Below, one piece after another: positions 12,393 through 22,306 of a stretch of DNA of 64,000 bases. The notes under the pieces were generated by a model that worked only from the letters and a program-made list of their open reading frames with translations, did not search any database and had not been told where the DNA came from. The position numbers and the translations under genes were made by a program. Numbering within the stretch: position 1 is the first letter of the stretch; the number at the start of each line of letters is the position of its first letter. Source of the stretch: Punica granatum (lineage: Eukaryota > Streptophyta > Magnoliopsida > Myrtales > Lythraceae); contig NC_045131.1 in NCBI RefSeq assembly GCF_007655135.1, forward strand, positions 26,520,001-26,584,000, given 5' to 3'.

Positions 12393-13230
12393 GCCTTTGC
12401 TCCCTAGCTCCCTAGCGATATTGTGGTGGAAGTGGGAGATACATCCTTACATTTTGACTATTATTTTGATAAATCATCATGTCATGTTTGATCTTTATTA
12501 TTATAGATATGAAGCCTTTCCTTATCGTTTTGGAGCATAATATGAATTTCGCTGACTACCTTGGGCTTCGACAATCTTGCCTTCACTGCAACGTAGTTAC
12601 CACTGAAACCGCAAGCTTTTGGGGTTCATGATCTCTTCGTCATTATTTTCATCTTTGACTGCTCTACCTCACGAGGGAAGATTAAATTGGATGGGTTGCA
12701 AATTCTTATATTTTAATCTTTGAGGATTTCAAATCATATTTGGTTGTTTGATGTTTTGTAGTAAACATGTTGCAAATTTTTCTAGATAAACGACCTAGTT
12801 TACTATGATTTGATAGAAAAACCTCTATAAATAGTTGTTCTCACATACACATGTCTATTGTGGTTCTCGATGATGGTTCTGAAGTGATTCCTACGCAATG
12901 TGCGAACTCTATGACTCGTTATCTATTGTTTTGAGAAAATAATAGATAACAACTAAGGCATGCACTGCAATAAGTGTTATTTCAATCTGAATCTTGCACA
13001 TTATCTATAACTCACATTACTTATTTCTTTTATTATTTCCCTTGAAATCTAATTAGAATTTTCCCATGTGATTTTGGTATATTAGTCCCATCGTTTTTTT
13101 TTTTGCGAATAAATTTCTCTGATCAGCTCAGATGGCTCGATGTTGTAACCTTCAAGCAAAATTTCGGCTTTGAATTTTGTTAATGGAAAAAATCTACAAT
13201 TTAGAGAGTTTTACCAATTAGTAGGTCTAA
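12393..13230. other. Intergenic with a weak SINE-like stretch
   Basis: There is no gene. Bases 13,120-13,235 resemble SINE family 1 (a TCAGATGGCTCGATG head, CGGCTTTGAATTTT at the B-box place, then GAGTTTTACC at the CTTTATCC place), but the copy is badly decayed and the assignment is weak. Confidence 0.35.
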
Positions 13231-13239
13231 TATTGTGTG

Positions 13240-13840
13240 GAGAACCCGGAATCCCTGCTTGTGCGGACTTAACCAAGTGGAGAAATCACCAATATATATT
13301 CAACAACAGCAAAATAAATAAAATGGATACCAAGAATTTAACATGAAAACCTCCTCGATGTGAGGAGTAAGACCATGACCCGACAAGGACTTCCACCAAA
13401 CTCCACTATCATCAATAAACGAGAGTATATACAAGGAGTCCTTCCCTACCAATTAACAACTAGGGGCATACACAACTCAATCAACGCAATTTCTCATCAA
13501 GAATCAACTTCTTGGCAACCACAACTAAGCCAAATGTTAGTATATGAATTGAAGAGATTTCACCAAAACCGGGGCCAAACTGTCTAGGCTCAAAATGCAG
13601 GCTGCAGGTCTCCTTTCCCGATTTCCACCGTTCAAAATGGAAAGCAATGAGTGTAGAGCCTTCCCTCAAATTTTGAGCATGATCCAACCGTGAACGACTT
13701 CACGCCGACGACTTTTCCGAAGCTGGTCGAAGCAGAACCGAACAGGCAGTGCTTCTGTCCTCCTATGTTCGCTGTAGCTGCTGAGCTTCCTTCGTGCTAC
13801 AGTTGCTCACCAAAATTTGCACTAATATCCCCCTAACTCC
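13240..13840 (-). repeat. Probable remnant of an LTR (copia type)
   Basis: The minus strand contains GAGGTTTTCATGTTAAATTC followed by a GTTAAGTCCGCACAAG...GGGATTCCGG segment, wording I associate with the R/U5 part of plant copia LTRs. There is no second LTR, no primer site and no target duplication, so this is only a remnant call based on resemblance. Confidence 0.3.
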
Positions 13841-13849
13841 TTGATTTTA

Positions 13850-15190
13850 TGTGGGTGCTTCTCAATAAGTCCATCGACTTAAGCCCAATAACCATCCATG
13901 TAAATTTTAAACTCATATGGGCTTTGACCACTTTTAACATAGAATGGACCGATCCAACAAATTTCTACGACTGAAACCTGCATTAATAAGATTTTATTGA
14001 ATTTCTGAATATCACTCGATAACGTACATTTAAAAAAAGCATTTTTTTTTCCCAATCAAGGGGGCCAACTTGCTCTTGCATTGCGGAGAGAGGAGGGGGC
14101 CTGGAAAGCTCTAGCTAGAGAATCGGACAAGAGACAAGTCACTCTCTCAAGTAACACTTGTAAAGCAACGCTCAACCCACTCGGATCGAGATCTTATAAA
14201 AATCATAATACACCGTACATATATACATTATAGTGAAGAGATACCAAATTTGCGGGGCCCGTTTTACCGAGTCTTCGTCCTTATCCATCCTAAAATTCTT
14301 TATGATTCCTCTATTTCACTTCATACCTTTTTTCTCTCTCTATTTTACTTATGTATTCATTTTCTGCAAATATACCTTTTGATAATATAATTTTGAGGAG
14401 AAAATAGGCGGGCAGTGGATATTAACTTCAGGGTTTGACAAAAGCATTGCATTAAGAGCTCCACCAATGAGGAGGAGGAACTTACAAGAAGGGTAAACGA
14501 TGTTTACACTGATTTTATCACCTGATATTATTGTAAAGTAATATTACAACGACATAAATTTTTAAAATATATATATAAAATAATATCTCTACGCATCATT
14601 AATTTCTTCTAATATTTTAAAGAGGACAAAAAATAGATCGTGAGAAAATAATCGGTTTGGAGGAATATAATTTTAAATAATGCTTTTTAGTAAAAATGGA
14701 TAATAAATACTATCTGAGTTCATATCACTTTACATGTTAATAAAAGACTTTTCGTCCATTTGCTTCTACACTATTGCATTTCTTCACATCATTGTGGTAA
14801 GACAATGAAACACCGATACTTTCTTGTTTTTTATATTTACAAGATAATGATTAATTAATTTTTTAAGATTAAATAAAGGGACATAAAATATTGTTATAGT
14901 GATAATCGAACTTAGAATATAAATTAAATGATGGTGAGAGTTTTTGTATTAAATCATCAATTTCTCAAATAGGGATATTAAATTTTATATAACGATGATA
15001 ATTACTAACAAGGAGAAATTATCACTTAGATAATATATATATATATATATATATATTTCACGAAAAAAATATATACAGAATTAATTTTTAATAGAAAAAT
15101 AAATGACCGCCTGGAGAGAGTAAAAAAGCTGTCCCATGTTTATAGGGCCAACGTAAGCACTATTCAAATGGGGGCGAAGAGATATTTAAG
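13850..15190. other. Intergenic upstream of the DRM1-like gene
   Basis: AT-rich with no open frame of interest. A perfect (TA)n run lies at 15,033-15,056. The GGGGCCCGTTTTACCGAGTC stretch near 14,256 resembles the first bases of the window. Confidence 0.5.
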
Positions 15191-15203
15191 GCTGCACTTC
15201 CCC

Positions 15204-15210
15204 TATAAAT
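15204..15210 (+). promoter_or_regulatory. TATA box of the DRM1-like gene
   Basis: CCCTATAAATTAA lies 70-76 bases before the ATG at 15,280, a normal spacing for a short plant 5'UTR. It is the only clear TATA element close to this start. Confidence 0.6.
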
Positions 15211-15279
15211 TAACGAGACGCTTCTGGAGGAAGGACCACGGACGTAGCATCCAACAGATCAAAGAAGGAAGAAGCGAAA

Positions 15280-16918
15280 ATGGTGCTACTGGAGAAGCTA
15301 TGGGACGACGTCGTGGCGGGGCCGCAGCCCGACCGCGGCCTCGGCAAGCTCAGAAAGATCAGCACCCCTCAGCCGATCTCGATCGCGAGAGGTTCCACCG
15401 GATTTTTGCCTTTAATTCTTTTCGCGGATATATAGCTTGAGACTGAACCAAAGCGGGTTAGGACAGCCTACAAGATTGTTACTTAGCTATACGAACGCCG
15501 AATTATATATATCTGGCATATCGAAGAATCGTAAATACTGTAAGATTCGGAAGGATCATCCCATGATCATAGATTTGAAGTAAGCTTTATCGAAGCTTTT
15601 GTCTTCCTAATAAACCGTATGCCATAACAAGCTTGCTCTAGCTCGAGGTGATCGATATACGTTTCTTAGTTCGTCTTATATGTAGCGATATGCCTATTCG
15701 AAAATTTAATATTAGTTTTATGTAAATATAGCTTGTTTAATTTTATTGTTTTGGGCGATGCAATATGTTGAGTATGGTGGTGTTGTATATGATGATGTTA
15801 TATTATTATTATGGCTATTAATATTAATGAAATTAATGTTGTGCGGGATGTGTAGATGGGGAAGCGGATAGCAGCCGCAAGTACCAGCGGTCGATGTCGA
15901 TGCCGTCAAGCGGCCCCGGGACTCCGGCGACGCCGAACACGCCCACGACTCCGTTGTCGGCGCGCAGGGAGAACGTGTGGAGGAGCGTGTTCCACCCCGG
16001 CAGCAACCTCGCTACCAAGAACATCGGCGGCGAGTACTTCGACAAGCCCAGTCAGCCCAACTCTCCCACTGTTTACGACTGGTAATCAGATTGGCCGGGC
16101 CCAGTGGCCCATTAAATATTCTCTTTTGAAAATGCCAAAACTACCCTTTTTCTTCTTTTTTCTAATCATTAATCTATCCATATAAAATAAAATTAATTTG
16201 AGTTGCAACAAATGTAATTATATGTAGCTAAATCCCTTAATAATTATAATTAATAAAAAATTAAATAATAATATATTAGTGTATATAAGAATCATTTAAC
16301 AGGATAATATAAATGAAAACTGGTTGGACCAAATTAATTACAATTTAATTTCTTTACAAATAAACATTTCAAATTAAACTTGGAAAAAGAATTTAAAGGA
16401 AAAATCACTGCAAGGGATAATGATAAGATATGTTAACAATGATTGAATAAAATTAGGTTCACAGAACTATTATTACGTCTGTAATGAAAAATGTTTGAAA
16501 TGGCAAGAAGTTATAAAGAAATTATAAAATTGGCAAAAAAAAAAATCAACGTCATATTACAAAATAAAGGACTTTTAAAGGCTCAAAGTTCATGAAATTT
16601 TTTAATCTAATACTATATGTGTTTTTAATTTCTTTAGAGATATTGCTAACCATAATAATGCATGACAGTGTATAAATCTAAAAGTCTAATGGTCTTATGA
16701 TTATCCTTTTTATTTCATTATATTTATAAATCCATTTTAATAAGATTGAATGAGTGAAAGATTTCATCATATTATAAGCAACGAGCTACTAAATAGTATT
16801 TGAAATAAATTCGTGCATCGCACGGGATATAAGTCTTGTCTTACTTATTATTATATCTTAAAATTTGTGATATGGTCTCAGGCTTTACAGTGGCGAGACG
16901 AGGAGCCAGCATCGCTGA
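15280..16918 (+). CDS. DRM1: Dormancy-associated / auxin-repressed protein (DRM1/ARP family)
   Basis: Three exons join cleanly: 15,280-15,391, 15,856-16,081 and 16,882-16,918 (375 nt, 124 residues). Exon 1 starts with the family's hallmark [17 protein letters not shown] and ends AG|GTTCC. Exon 2 carries the middle block ([21 protein letters not shown]) and the conserved [17 protein letters not shown] segment. The donor TG|GTAATC splits the Trp of VYDW. Exon 3 supplies [11 protein letters not shown] and the stop. Reading through the second donor gives an artificial stop straight after VYDW, so the true C-terminus needs exon 3. The family is small, soluble, Pro/Ser/Thr-rich and of unresolved biochemical role. 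Its mRNA is high in dormant buds and lowered by auxin or sugar (family knowledge). A TATA box sits at 15,204. Confidence 0.95.
16810..16838 (+). mobile_element. Decayed Helitron-like 3' terminus inside DRM1 intron 2
   Basis: TCGTGCATCGCACGGG forms a hairpin close to the consensus seen at 58,416-58,432. Eight bases later comes CTTG followed by T, one change from CTAG. It lies 44 bases before the acceptor of DRM1 intron 2 (16,082-16,881), so part of that 800-bp intron may be an old Helitron insertion. Confidence 0.4.
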
Positions 16919-17300
16919 GGTGATCGAGACTCCAAATGTCTGATGAGGTCGGTACAAGATCGCACGATGTCAGTGGCGGATATGTAAATAGGGTTGCTTT
17001 TTGGTTTCTTTAACTATCGTCAAATGCATCCTTGCTAGTTCCCTATCTATCGAGCGATGCAAGCTTCTAATAATGTTGCTTTTTAAGTATCGGGATGTAA
17101 TATTTTGCTAATTATGATGCACGGTGCTACTGCTATGGTCTTTCGGTACTTTGGGTCTTCAGGACTAAATTGTGATATGGTGGTATACGATGCAGTTACT
17201 CAATATGTTCGTGATCATATGTATGATCAAATTAAAAGTCGTCAATATCAGTATCAATATGTTGGTGGATTGCCATCAAAGTAATATTTTATTTTATTTT
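16919..17300 (+). other. 3' flank / probable 3'UTR of the DRM1-like gene
   Basis: Directly downstream of the DRM1 stop. A 56-codon frame starting at 17,117 (it reads MMHGATAMVFRYFGSSG) has no recognised family and lies where the 3'UTR is expected. No clear poly(A) signal was assigned. Confidence 0.35.
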
Positions 17301-17329
17301 ATTTTTTGGGAGAGCTAATAGACCTGCAT

Positions 17330-18140
17330 TCCGCTACTCAGCAGTCAAAATACGTGCAAGATCCAAAACATCTGCAAGACTTCGTTCATCTTATGTTGTC
17401 ACATGTGAGATGTGAGCTCGTTGCCCTGCTCGAATCACATCACAATGTTTGCGATGAAATGGTATTGCTTTGAAGGTGGAACGAGGATTCATCTCGTCCT
17501 TTGGTTATATTTCCTGGTGGTGGTGATGGTTGAGAGGAACCTCATCTTGACCTTTGGGGTCGTATCCGGGAAATTTTTGCTGTACTTCTTCAGAGTCACG
17601 TCAGTCCTTTTCGTATTTCGTGGTTCTTTGTATTAACAGTCCGGTGCTCGACCTCGTTTCATTGACCACGGCTCATAGAGCTTGCCTGCTTCCCAGCAGT
17701 TTGTTCCCCTGGAGAGTGTCAAACCTGGAACCTACTCATCGAAACCTCGACCAAAAACTAATCAATCCTTCACGACTGTGAAGAGGAATCTGAGGGTTCC
17801 CAGGAAAAGACCTCCCAAGTGCTCCAACAATCGACTCCTGCAGAATTCCCTCCGAATAATAGATCAATCCTGAAGGTCTAGATTCGAGCTCAAGTACTGT
17901 CCTACCCTGGTGTACTCAACCTGCAGCACAGCATTGAGTATGGACTCACTCTGGATATCCTCTCCTCGGAGTTCACATTGCCAACTCCTCAGAAGGTCAT
18001 AGCGCTTTCAGAGTATTGGCTGAAGGAAGTATAGAGTTTCTACGAGTTCCAGTACCTGTCGAAAGAGGGAGATGCCGTGCAAAGGATTTGGCAAGCCATG
18101 GCACGTAAAGTTCCAACCATGCGAAGGAAGCTTCATAAGG
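17330..18140 (+). pseudogene. Unrecognised decayed coding fragments
   Basis: One plus-strand frame reads as protein-like sequence over several hundred bases but is broken. Near 17,340-17,460 it gives HLQDFVHLMLSHVRCELVAL and VCDEMVLL, then a TGA. Near 17,510 it gives SRPLVIFPGGGDG. From about 17,900 to 18,100 it gives SYPGVLNLQHSIEYGLTLDI, then FTLPTPQKVIALSEYWLKEV, then a TAG, then FYEFQYLSKEGDAVQRIWQA. I do not recognise the family. The composition is unlike the AT-rich surroundings. It may be a degraded gene or a retrocopy, since no splice sites are needed. Confidence 0.4.
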
Positions 18141-18149
18141 CAAGCTGGT

Positions 18150-18915
18150 TTTCTCATCACACGGGGCATGTTGAGTAGAGATCCGCTTGGTCCAAACAGT
18201 ACGATTTCTTATGAGAGTAATTTTTTTGTGGTTTTGCTATCTGTTTGTGCAATGTTGCAATTAGCTAGGAGACACAATTCGTGCTGCTTGAGAAAGAGAC
18301 AGGCAATGCCTTAATTCCCAATGTAACATTAGATTAAACTTTGATGTCTGGAAAAGAGTTGGCGATGATGAAGAGAAGAACATCCTTTTAAGTTGTTCAT
18401 CAGTAAATAGAATTAGTCATAAACGGCGGCAAGATTGTGCCATAAATTCATAATAATGTACTATACCCTTCATGTTTTGCGCCATTGCTCTGCCTTTATG
18501 CCGCTGGAAAGGTTTCCGAGTAAAATCTTCCCTTTACCAGATCCTCAGGCAGATTAATGAGCTAAATGTCCTGCTTTCATGATTATAAACCTTATCTGTT
18601 GTCCGGGAAAACGATGAGGTCCGTTTTGCATAAACACCAGCTTTCCAAGGATGATGCAACTACGCTAAGATTGCACCAAAAAAGGGCACCAACTTTGCCC
18701 TCAGCCTGCAAATTTACCGACGCAGAGACCACAGCAATCTGGTGGTACAAGTCCGAAAAATTATTATAGACGGTAAAGATATAATGCGAGAGGTAGGTCT
18801 TTGATTAAAAGATAGCTACGACACGAAAATAACGTCTCAGTAGCAAGTGAGCATCTCCCAAGGACAATATTCGACCAAGAAACCCCCACCTCGCGCTCTA
18901 ACACAAACTCTCCTT
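18150..18915. other. Intergenic between the decayed fragment and the uL18 gene
   Basis: Short open frames only, none recognisable. The right end probably includes the 3'UTR of the minus-strand uL18 gene. Confidence 0.4.
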
Positions 18916-18919
18916 CCTC

Positions 18920-19264
18920 TCACAGTAACTTAATACCAGCCTCTCTAACGGAATCAATCACAGCCTTGACTTTGCCGTGATACTTCTGTTCTCTCTTCAG
19001 ATGAACCGAAATGGCCGGGATTCCTTGGAGGAGGAGACGCTCTCCAAGTATCTTGCCAATCTTGGCAGCAGCAGCCACATCCCGAGTGGACTCCATGCTC
19101 GCTCTCAGGGCCTTCTCCTGCGAGCTAGCAGAGGAGGCAACCGTGGCCGTTGGAGAGTGGATCACTTGCGCGCTCACGAACTTGTTCGTGAAGTGCATCT
19201 TCAGAACATAAGGCTTGAGGAAGTCCACGATCCTTGGGGGCCTTGCCGGCGGAGGAATCACCAT
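18920..19264 (-). CDS. Ribosomal protein uL18 (L18p/L5e family), 114 residues
   Basis: A single coding exon reads from the ATG at 19,264 to the TGA at 18,920-18,922. The protein starts MVIPPPARPPRIVDFLKPYV. It contains the uL18 core: KFVSAQVIHSPTATVASSAS, then SQEKALRASMESTRDVAAAA, KIGKILGERLL, and the ending YHGKVKAVIDSVREAGIKLL. The bacterial-type short length and the HSPTATVASSASSQE block match the Arabidopsis L18p/L5e family protein that I recall as AT5G27820. Family role: binding 5S rRNA in the large ribosomal subunit. The organelle is not settled, because no clear transit peptide is present. The open frame extends upstream to 19,330, but a 3' splice site (TTTCACAG at 19,270) sits just before the ATG, so the shorter start is preferred. 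It has a 5'UTR intron and a typical ribosomal-protein promoter. Confidence 0.92.
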   Translation of the reverse strand: MVIPPPARPPRIVDFLKPYVLKMHFTNKFVSAQVIHSPTATVASSASSQEKALRASMESTRDVAAAAKIGKILGERLLLQGIPAISVHLKREQKYHGKVKAVIDSVREAGIKLL

Positions 19265-19269
19265 TTTGC

Positions 19270-19772
19270 CTGTGAAAGCAAAAAAACAATCAGAAAATGA
19301 CCCCGAAACCGAGAGCGATATCATTGACACAGGAGAAAGATAGATATCAGAGTACTCTTAAATCTTAACTCGGATAAATTAGCATAGCTAGCTACAGCAC
19401 TCAAACAATTATCCCATTTTACGAGCATTCATCACTTGACCGGATTAGCTCGATTGGATTAGTAGATTGAAATCCATTTAAACAGAACCATTGACTTTGT
19501 GCTCATTTCCACCCGAAACGGAGGGGACTCAGTGGATATGACAATGTGCCAGACCAGTGCGGTCTTCGAATACATATATCTGCTATCTGCTCTATTGCAA
19601 TGAAATCAGAAATTAATTTCACCAGGAAAAAAAAAAGAAATCAGAAATTAAAAACACAAACATAGAGCAACAGCTAGCGAATCAATCATGTATACAACAA
19701 CAATCGAATGACTAAATTACACCATTAATCAGTGAGTGAAATCGTTGGAAATAATTAGCACGGCTCAGTCAC
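19270..19772 (-). other. 5'UTR intron of the uL18 gene
   Basis: The acceptor TTTCACAG ends at 19,270, six bases before the ATG on the minus strand. A good donor, GACGAG|GTGACT, lies at 19,771-19,772. The upstream non-coding exon would run from 19,773 to about 20,020 and is GC-rich with CTG/CTT triplet runs. Short frames in it (including one of 90 codons) look like UTR noise. Confidence 0.6.
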
Positions 19773-20040
19773 CTCGTCGGAGGGGAGGGAGCAGCAGCAG
19801 CACTTCAGATCGCGCGAGGAAAGGAGGATCTAGGAAGAAGAAGAAGAAGCAGCGGCAGCAGCTCGGGCTCTTATTAGGGCTCGACTCGGAGAGCGAACAG
19901 CAACGGCTCGCCGGCGAGACGATGAAGAGAGCGACTGAGTGGCAACTGAGCAAAGGGAGGGGAAGGTGAGCACTGAGCTGTGGTCCGTGCGGGGTGTTGC
20001 TTGCGTCCGAGCACTGAGCAGCTTGGGGGACGAGAAGGCC

Positions 20041-20108
20041 GGCCCAGCACGAGAAGGATCAGGAAGGAGTGCTGCGGCTGTGATGTGACGTGGGGGCTTC
20101 AAACCCTA
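20041..20108 (-). promoter_or_regulatory. Site II (TGGGCC) plus telobox of the uL18 promoter
   Basis: The minus strand carries TGGGCC (plus 20,041-20,046) and TAGGGTTT (plus 20,101-20,108, AAACCCTA). This telobox and TGGGCY pair close to the start site is characteristic of plant ribosomal-protein and translation genes. An ACGT core lies between them (around 20,087-20,090). Confidence 0.55.
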
Positions 20109-20611
20109 CATTCTACCAAAATGAGGATGGAAATATTTAGGAAAAATGGGACTGACCTTTTTATTATGCATTATATATTGAAATAATTTCATCTTACAGC
20201 ATGAAAAAAATAAAATAAAACAATATCTGCCAGTATTCCATTAAGAAAAGAATAGAATACTAACGTGATAACTTTTTCTGAATGATTTTACTCAAATGGC
20301 AATTGGAATAAAAACAAATAAAATAAAATAAAAATAATATAAACTTTTTTTAAAAAGAGAGCCTAGAACTAAAGAAAAGGGTGGGGATGCCCCGTCGGCT
20401 AACCACCCACCCCTCGATCGAGATCGCTGGCTGGGTCAAATCTTGTCATACACGATTGGGGGGTGAGTGGTGGGCGCCCCATCCTCCAATTTGAGGGATC
20501 ACAGCGGGCCTTAGGTGCTCTTTGAGGAATTCACTTCGGCCACCCACCATTCGATTAGGCTGGGATCTCTCAAATTAGGGGTTCCCACCCCTCACGGAGA
20601 AATCCAATGCA

Positions 20612-20616
20612 CTAGC
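20612..20616. repeat. Target-site duplication, left copy (CTAGC)
   Basis: CTAGC immediately precedes the left LTR and is repeated exactly at 28,638-28,642 after the right LTR. A five-base duplication is standard for Ty1/copia integration. Confidence 0.95.
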
Positions 20617-22292
20617 TGCTAGTTCCACGGGGCTAACGGAAGCGTAAAAAGGAACAGAAATTCAAAATTTCTTACCCGTGAAACTAATTCCAAGACCTAC
20701 TAGAAGAGTAAGAGTAAATAAAAGCGTACCTGGAATATTTAAAGTTGTCGACCGAGCGTCCCACGCGTGACGCCTCTACTGGTATCCACACCGACTTTGT
20801 CGACGAGTTTTCGAGATCGGCGGTGCTAGCGACCAACACTCGAAAGAAACACCCCGATGCGACACCCGAAATTTATTAGACTAGTAGGATTAATTCAAAT
20901 TGAACAATTCAACTTGAATTTCCTTACACTTATACACGTACACCCATATACATGTATATATATCTCTTATATCTAAACATGCATGCTGCCCCTTTTATAA
21001 GCAATATGGGGAAGACAAATTCAAAGCCCCACCGATGTGGGATTAAGGAGAATCAAGGCTCCAAGTGACATGTGTAAGTCTAGGTGACATCATTTAATTA
21101 GTCCATGTGTATAGCTAAGTGTTATCATACAATTGGCCCATGTTTCTTTCTATAATTGGCTCCAAGTGGTTCCATAAAAATAACCACTTAGCACACCATT
21201 AAATCTAATAAATCGGGTCTAATTAATCGGCAAATTTAATCTCATTAAATATCCGATTAATCGGTCGCACCATAAATCATCTAATCTTTATTAGACAATT
21301 TTGTTGTTTCAAAATATCTCGTCAAGTTAGTCGTAGTGTGTGACCCTGTAGGTTCCCAATTACGTTGATAGTAATATCGAAATCTCTATTTTAATATTAC
21401 AAACAGTGAGCGGCATCTAGCAATGCATCACTGTTACTCAAGTAATCGGAAAGTCAATTTCTCGACGAACCTCGTGACCTATATTACCGTGTAATATAAT
21501 CCATTGTCCTCTATATCTCTATTGAGCCCAAGGCATGGTCGATGACATCCTTGTATGGCTTAATATCTCTCTTTCTTGATTTACCGGGTAAGTCTATCAG
21601 AGCAAATGAGCTCGATATCATTATATCGACTCATTTGGGTATGCATACACTTTTAGACTTAACCACCAAGTGGCCGTGAGATATCGCTCCCGTTTCGTAG
21701 GAGGGACAAATCCTATCTTGGTCACTCACATTCTTTTCCATGCTTTGTGGCATACCCAATAACTATCTTTATAACCAACCAGTTACGGTGGCGTTTGACA
21801 GTATCAAAATATACGACATTACACGTAGGAATCCATGGTGACCTCAAGTCAAAGGACCATTACACTATAGTCACTTTGAGATATGCTAATGACAGTCACG
21901 TAACAACCCATGTAGCAATCTCATGGCGGGTCAGTCCAATACACATTACTCTTAATGTATACATGTGGTGTGATTTGATATCTCCATATCCATGACCTAT
22001 GAGATTTGGTCATCAATCAACACTCACACTAGTCTAACCGTATTACCGTTGTCCTAATTAACGATAATACTTTGACTATGGACATTTAGGAATAATGTTC
22101 AGTAATTATAGGATCTCACAATCAAGTCACACTTGATGCCTATTGAACCTACTATTCCAAGGAAATTATTGTGTAAAATCATATTTAGCGCAATCTACAC
22201 AATAACAGATATGCCTCGTTTTATAATGAAATAGATATCATATTACAAAACTGATTATAGATTGCCTCTAGGGCATACACCAATTCCCAACA
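20617..22292 (-). repeat. 3' LTR of the copia element
   Basis: Element orientation is minus, so the left LTR is the 3' LTR. It is bounded TG...CA and identical to 26,962-28,637 apart from position 22,164. A minus-strand TATA box (TATAAAAGGGG) lies at 20,993-20,999, so reads starting here would run out into the left flank. Confidence 0.95.
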
Positions 22293-22306
22293 ATCTCCCA
22301 CTTGCA
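22293..22306 (-). promoter_or_regulatory. Polypurine tract
   Basis: The minus strand reads GCAAGTGGGAGAT directly before the 3' LTR (TGTTGGGAATTGG). GTGGGAGATTGTTGG is the usual PPT/LTR junction of plant copia elements. Confidence 0.75.

Noticed and set aside
15168..15440. 90-codon plus-strand frame overlapping DRM1 exon 1
   Set aside because: It is the wrong frame; the correct frame starts at 15,280 with the DRM1 hallmark sequence.
19830..20102. 90-codon Ala/Ser-rich minus-strand frame
   Set aside because: It falls in the GC-rich 5'UTR exon and promoter of the uL18 gene, and its composition reflects CTG/GCT triplets.
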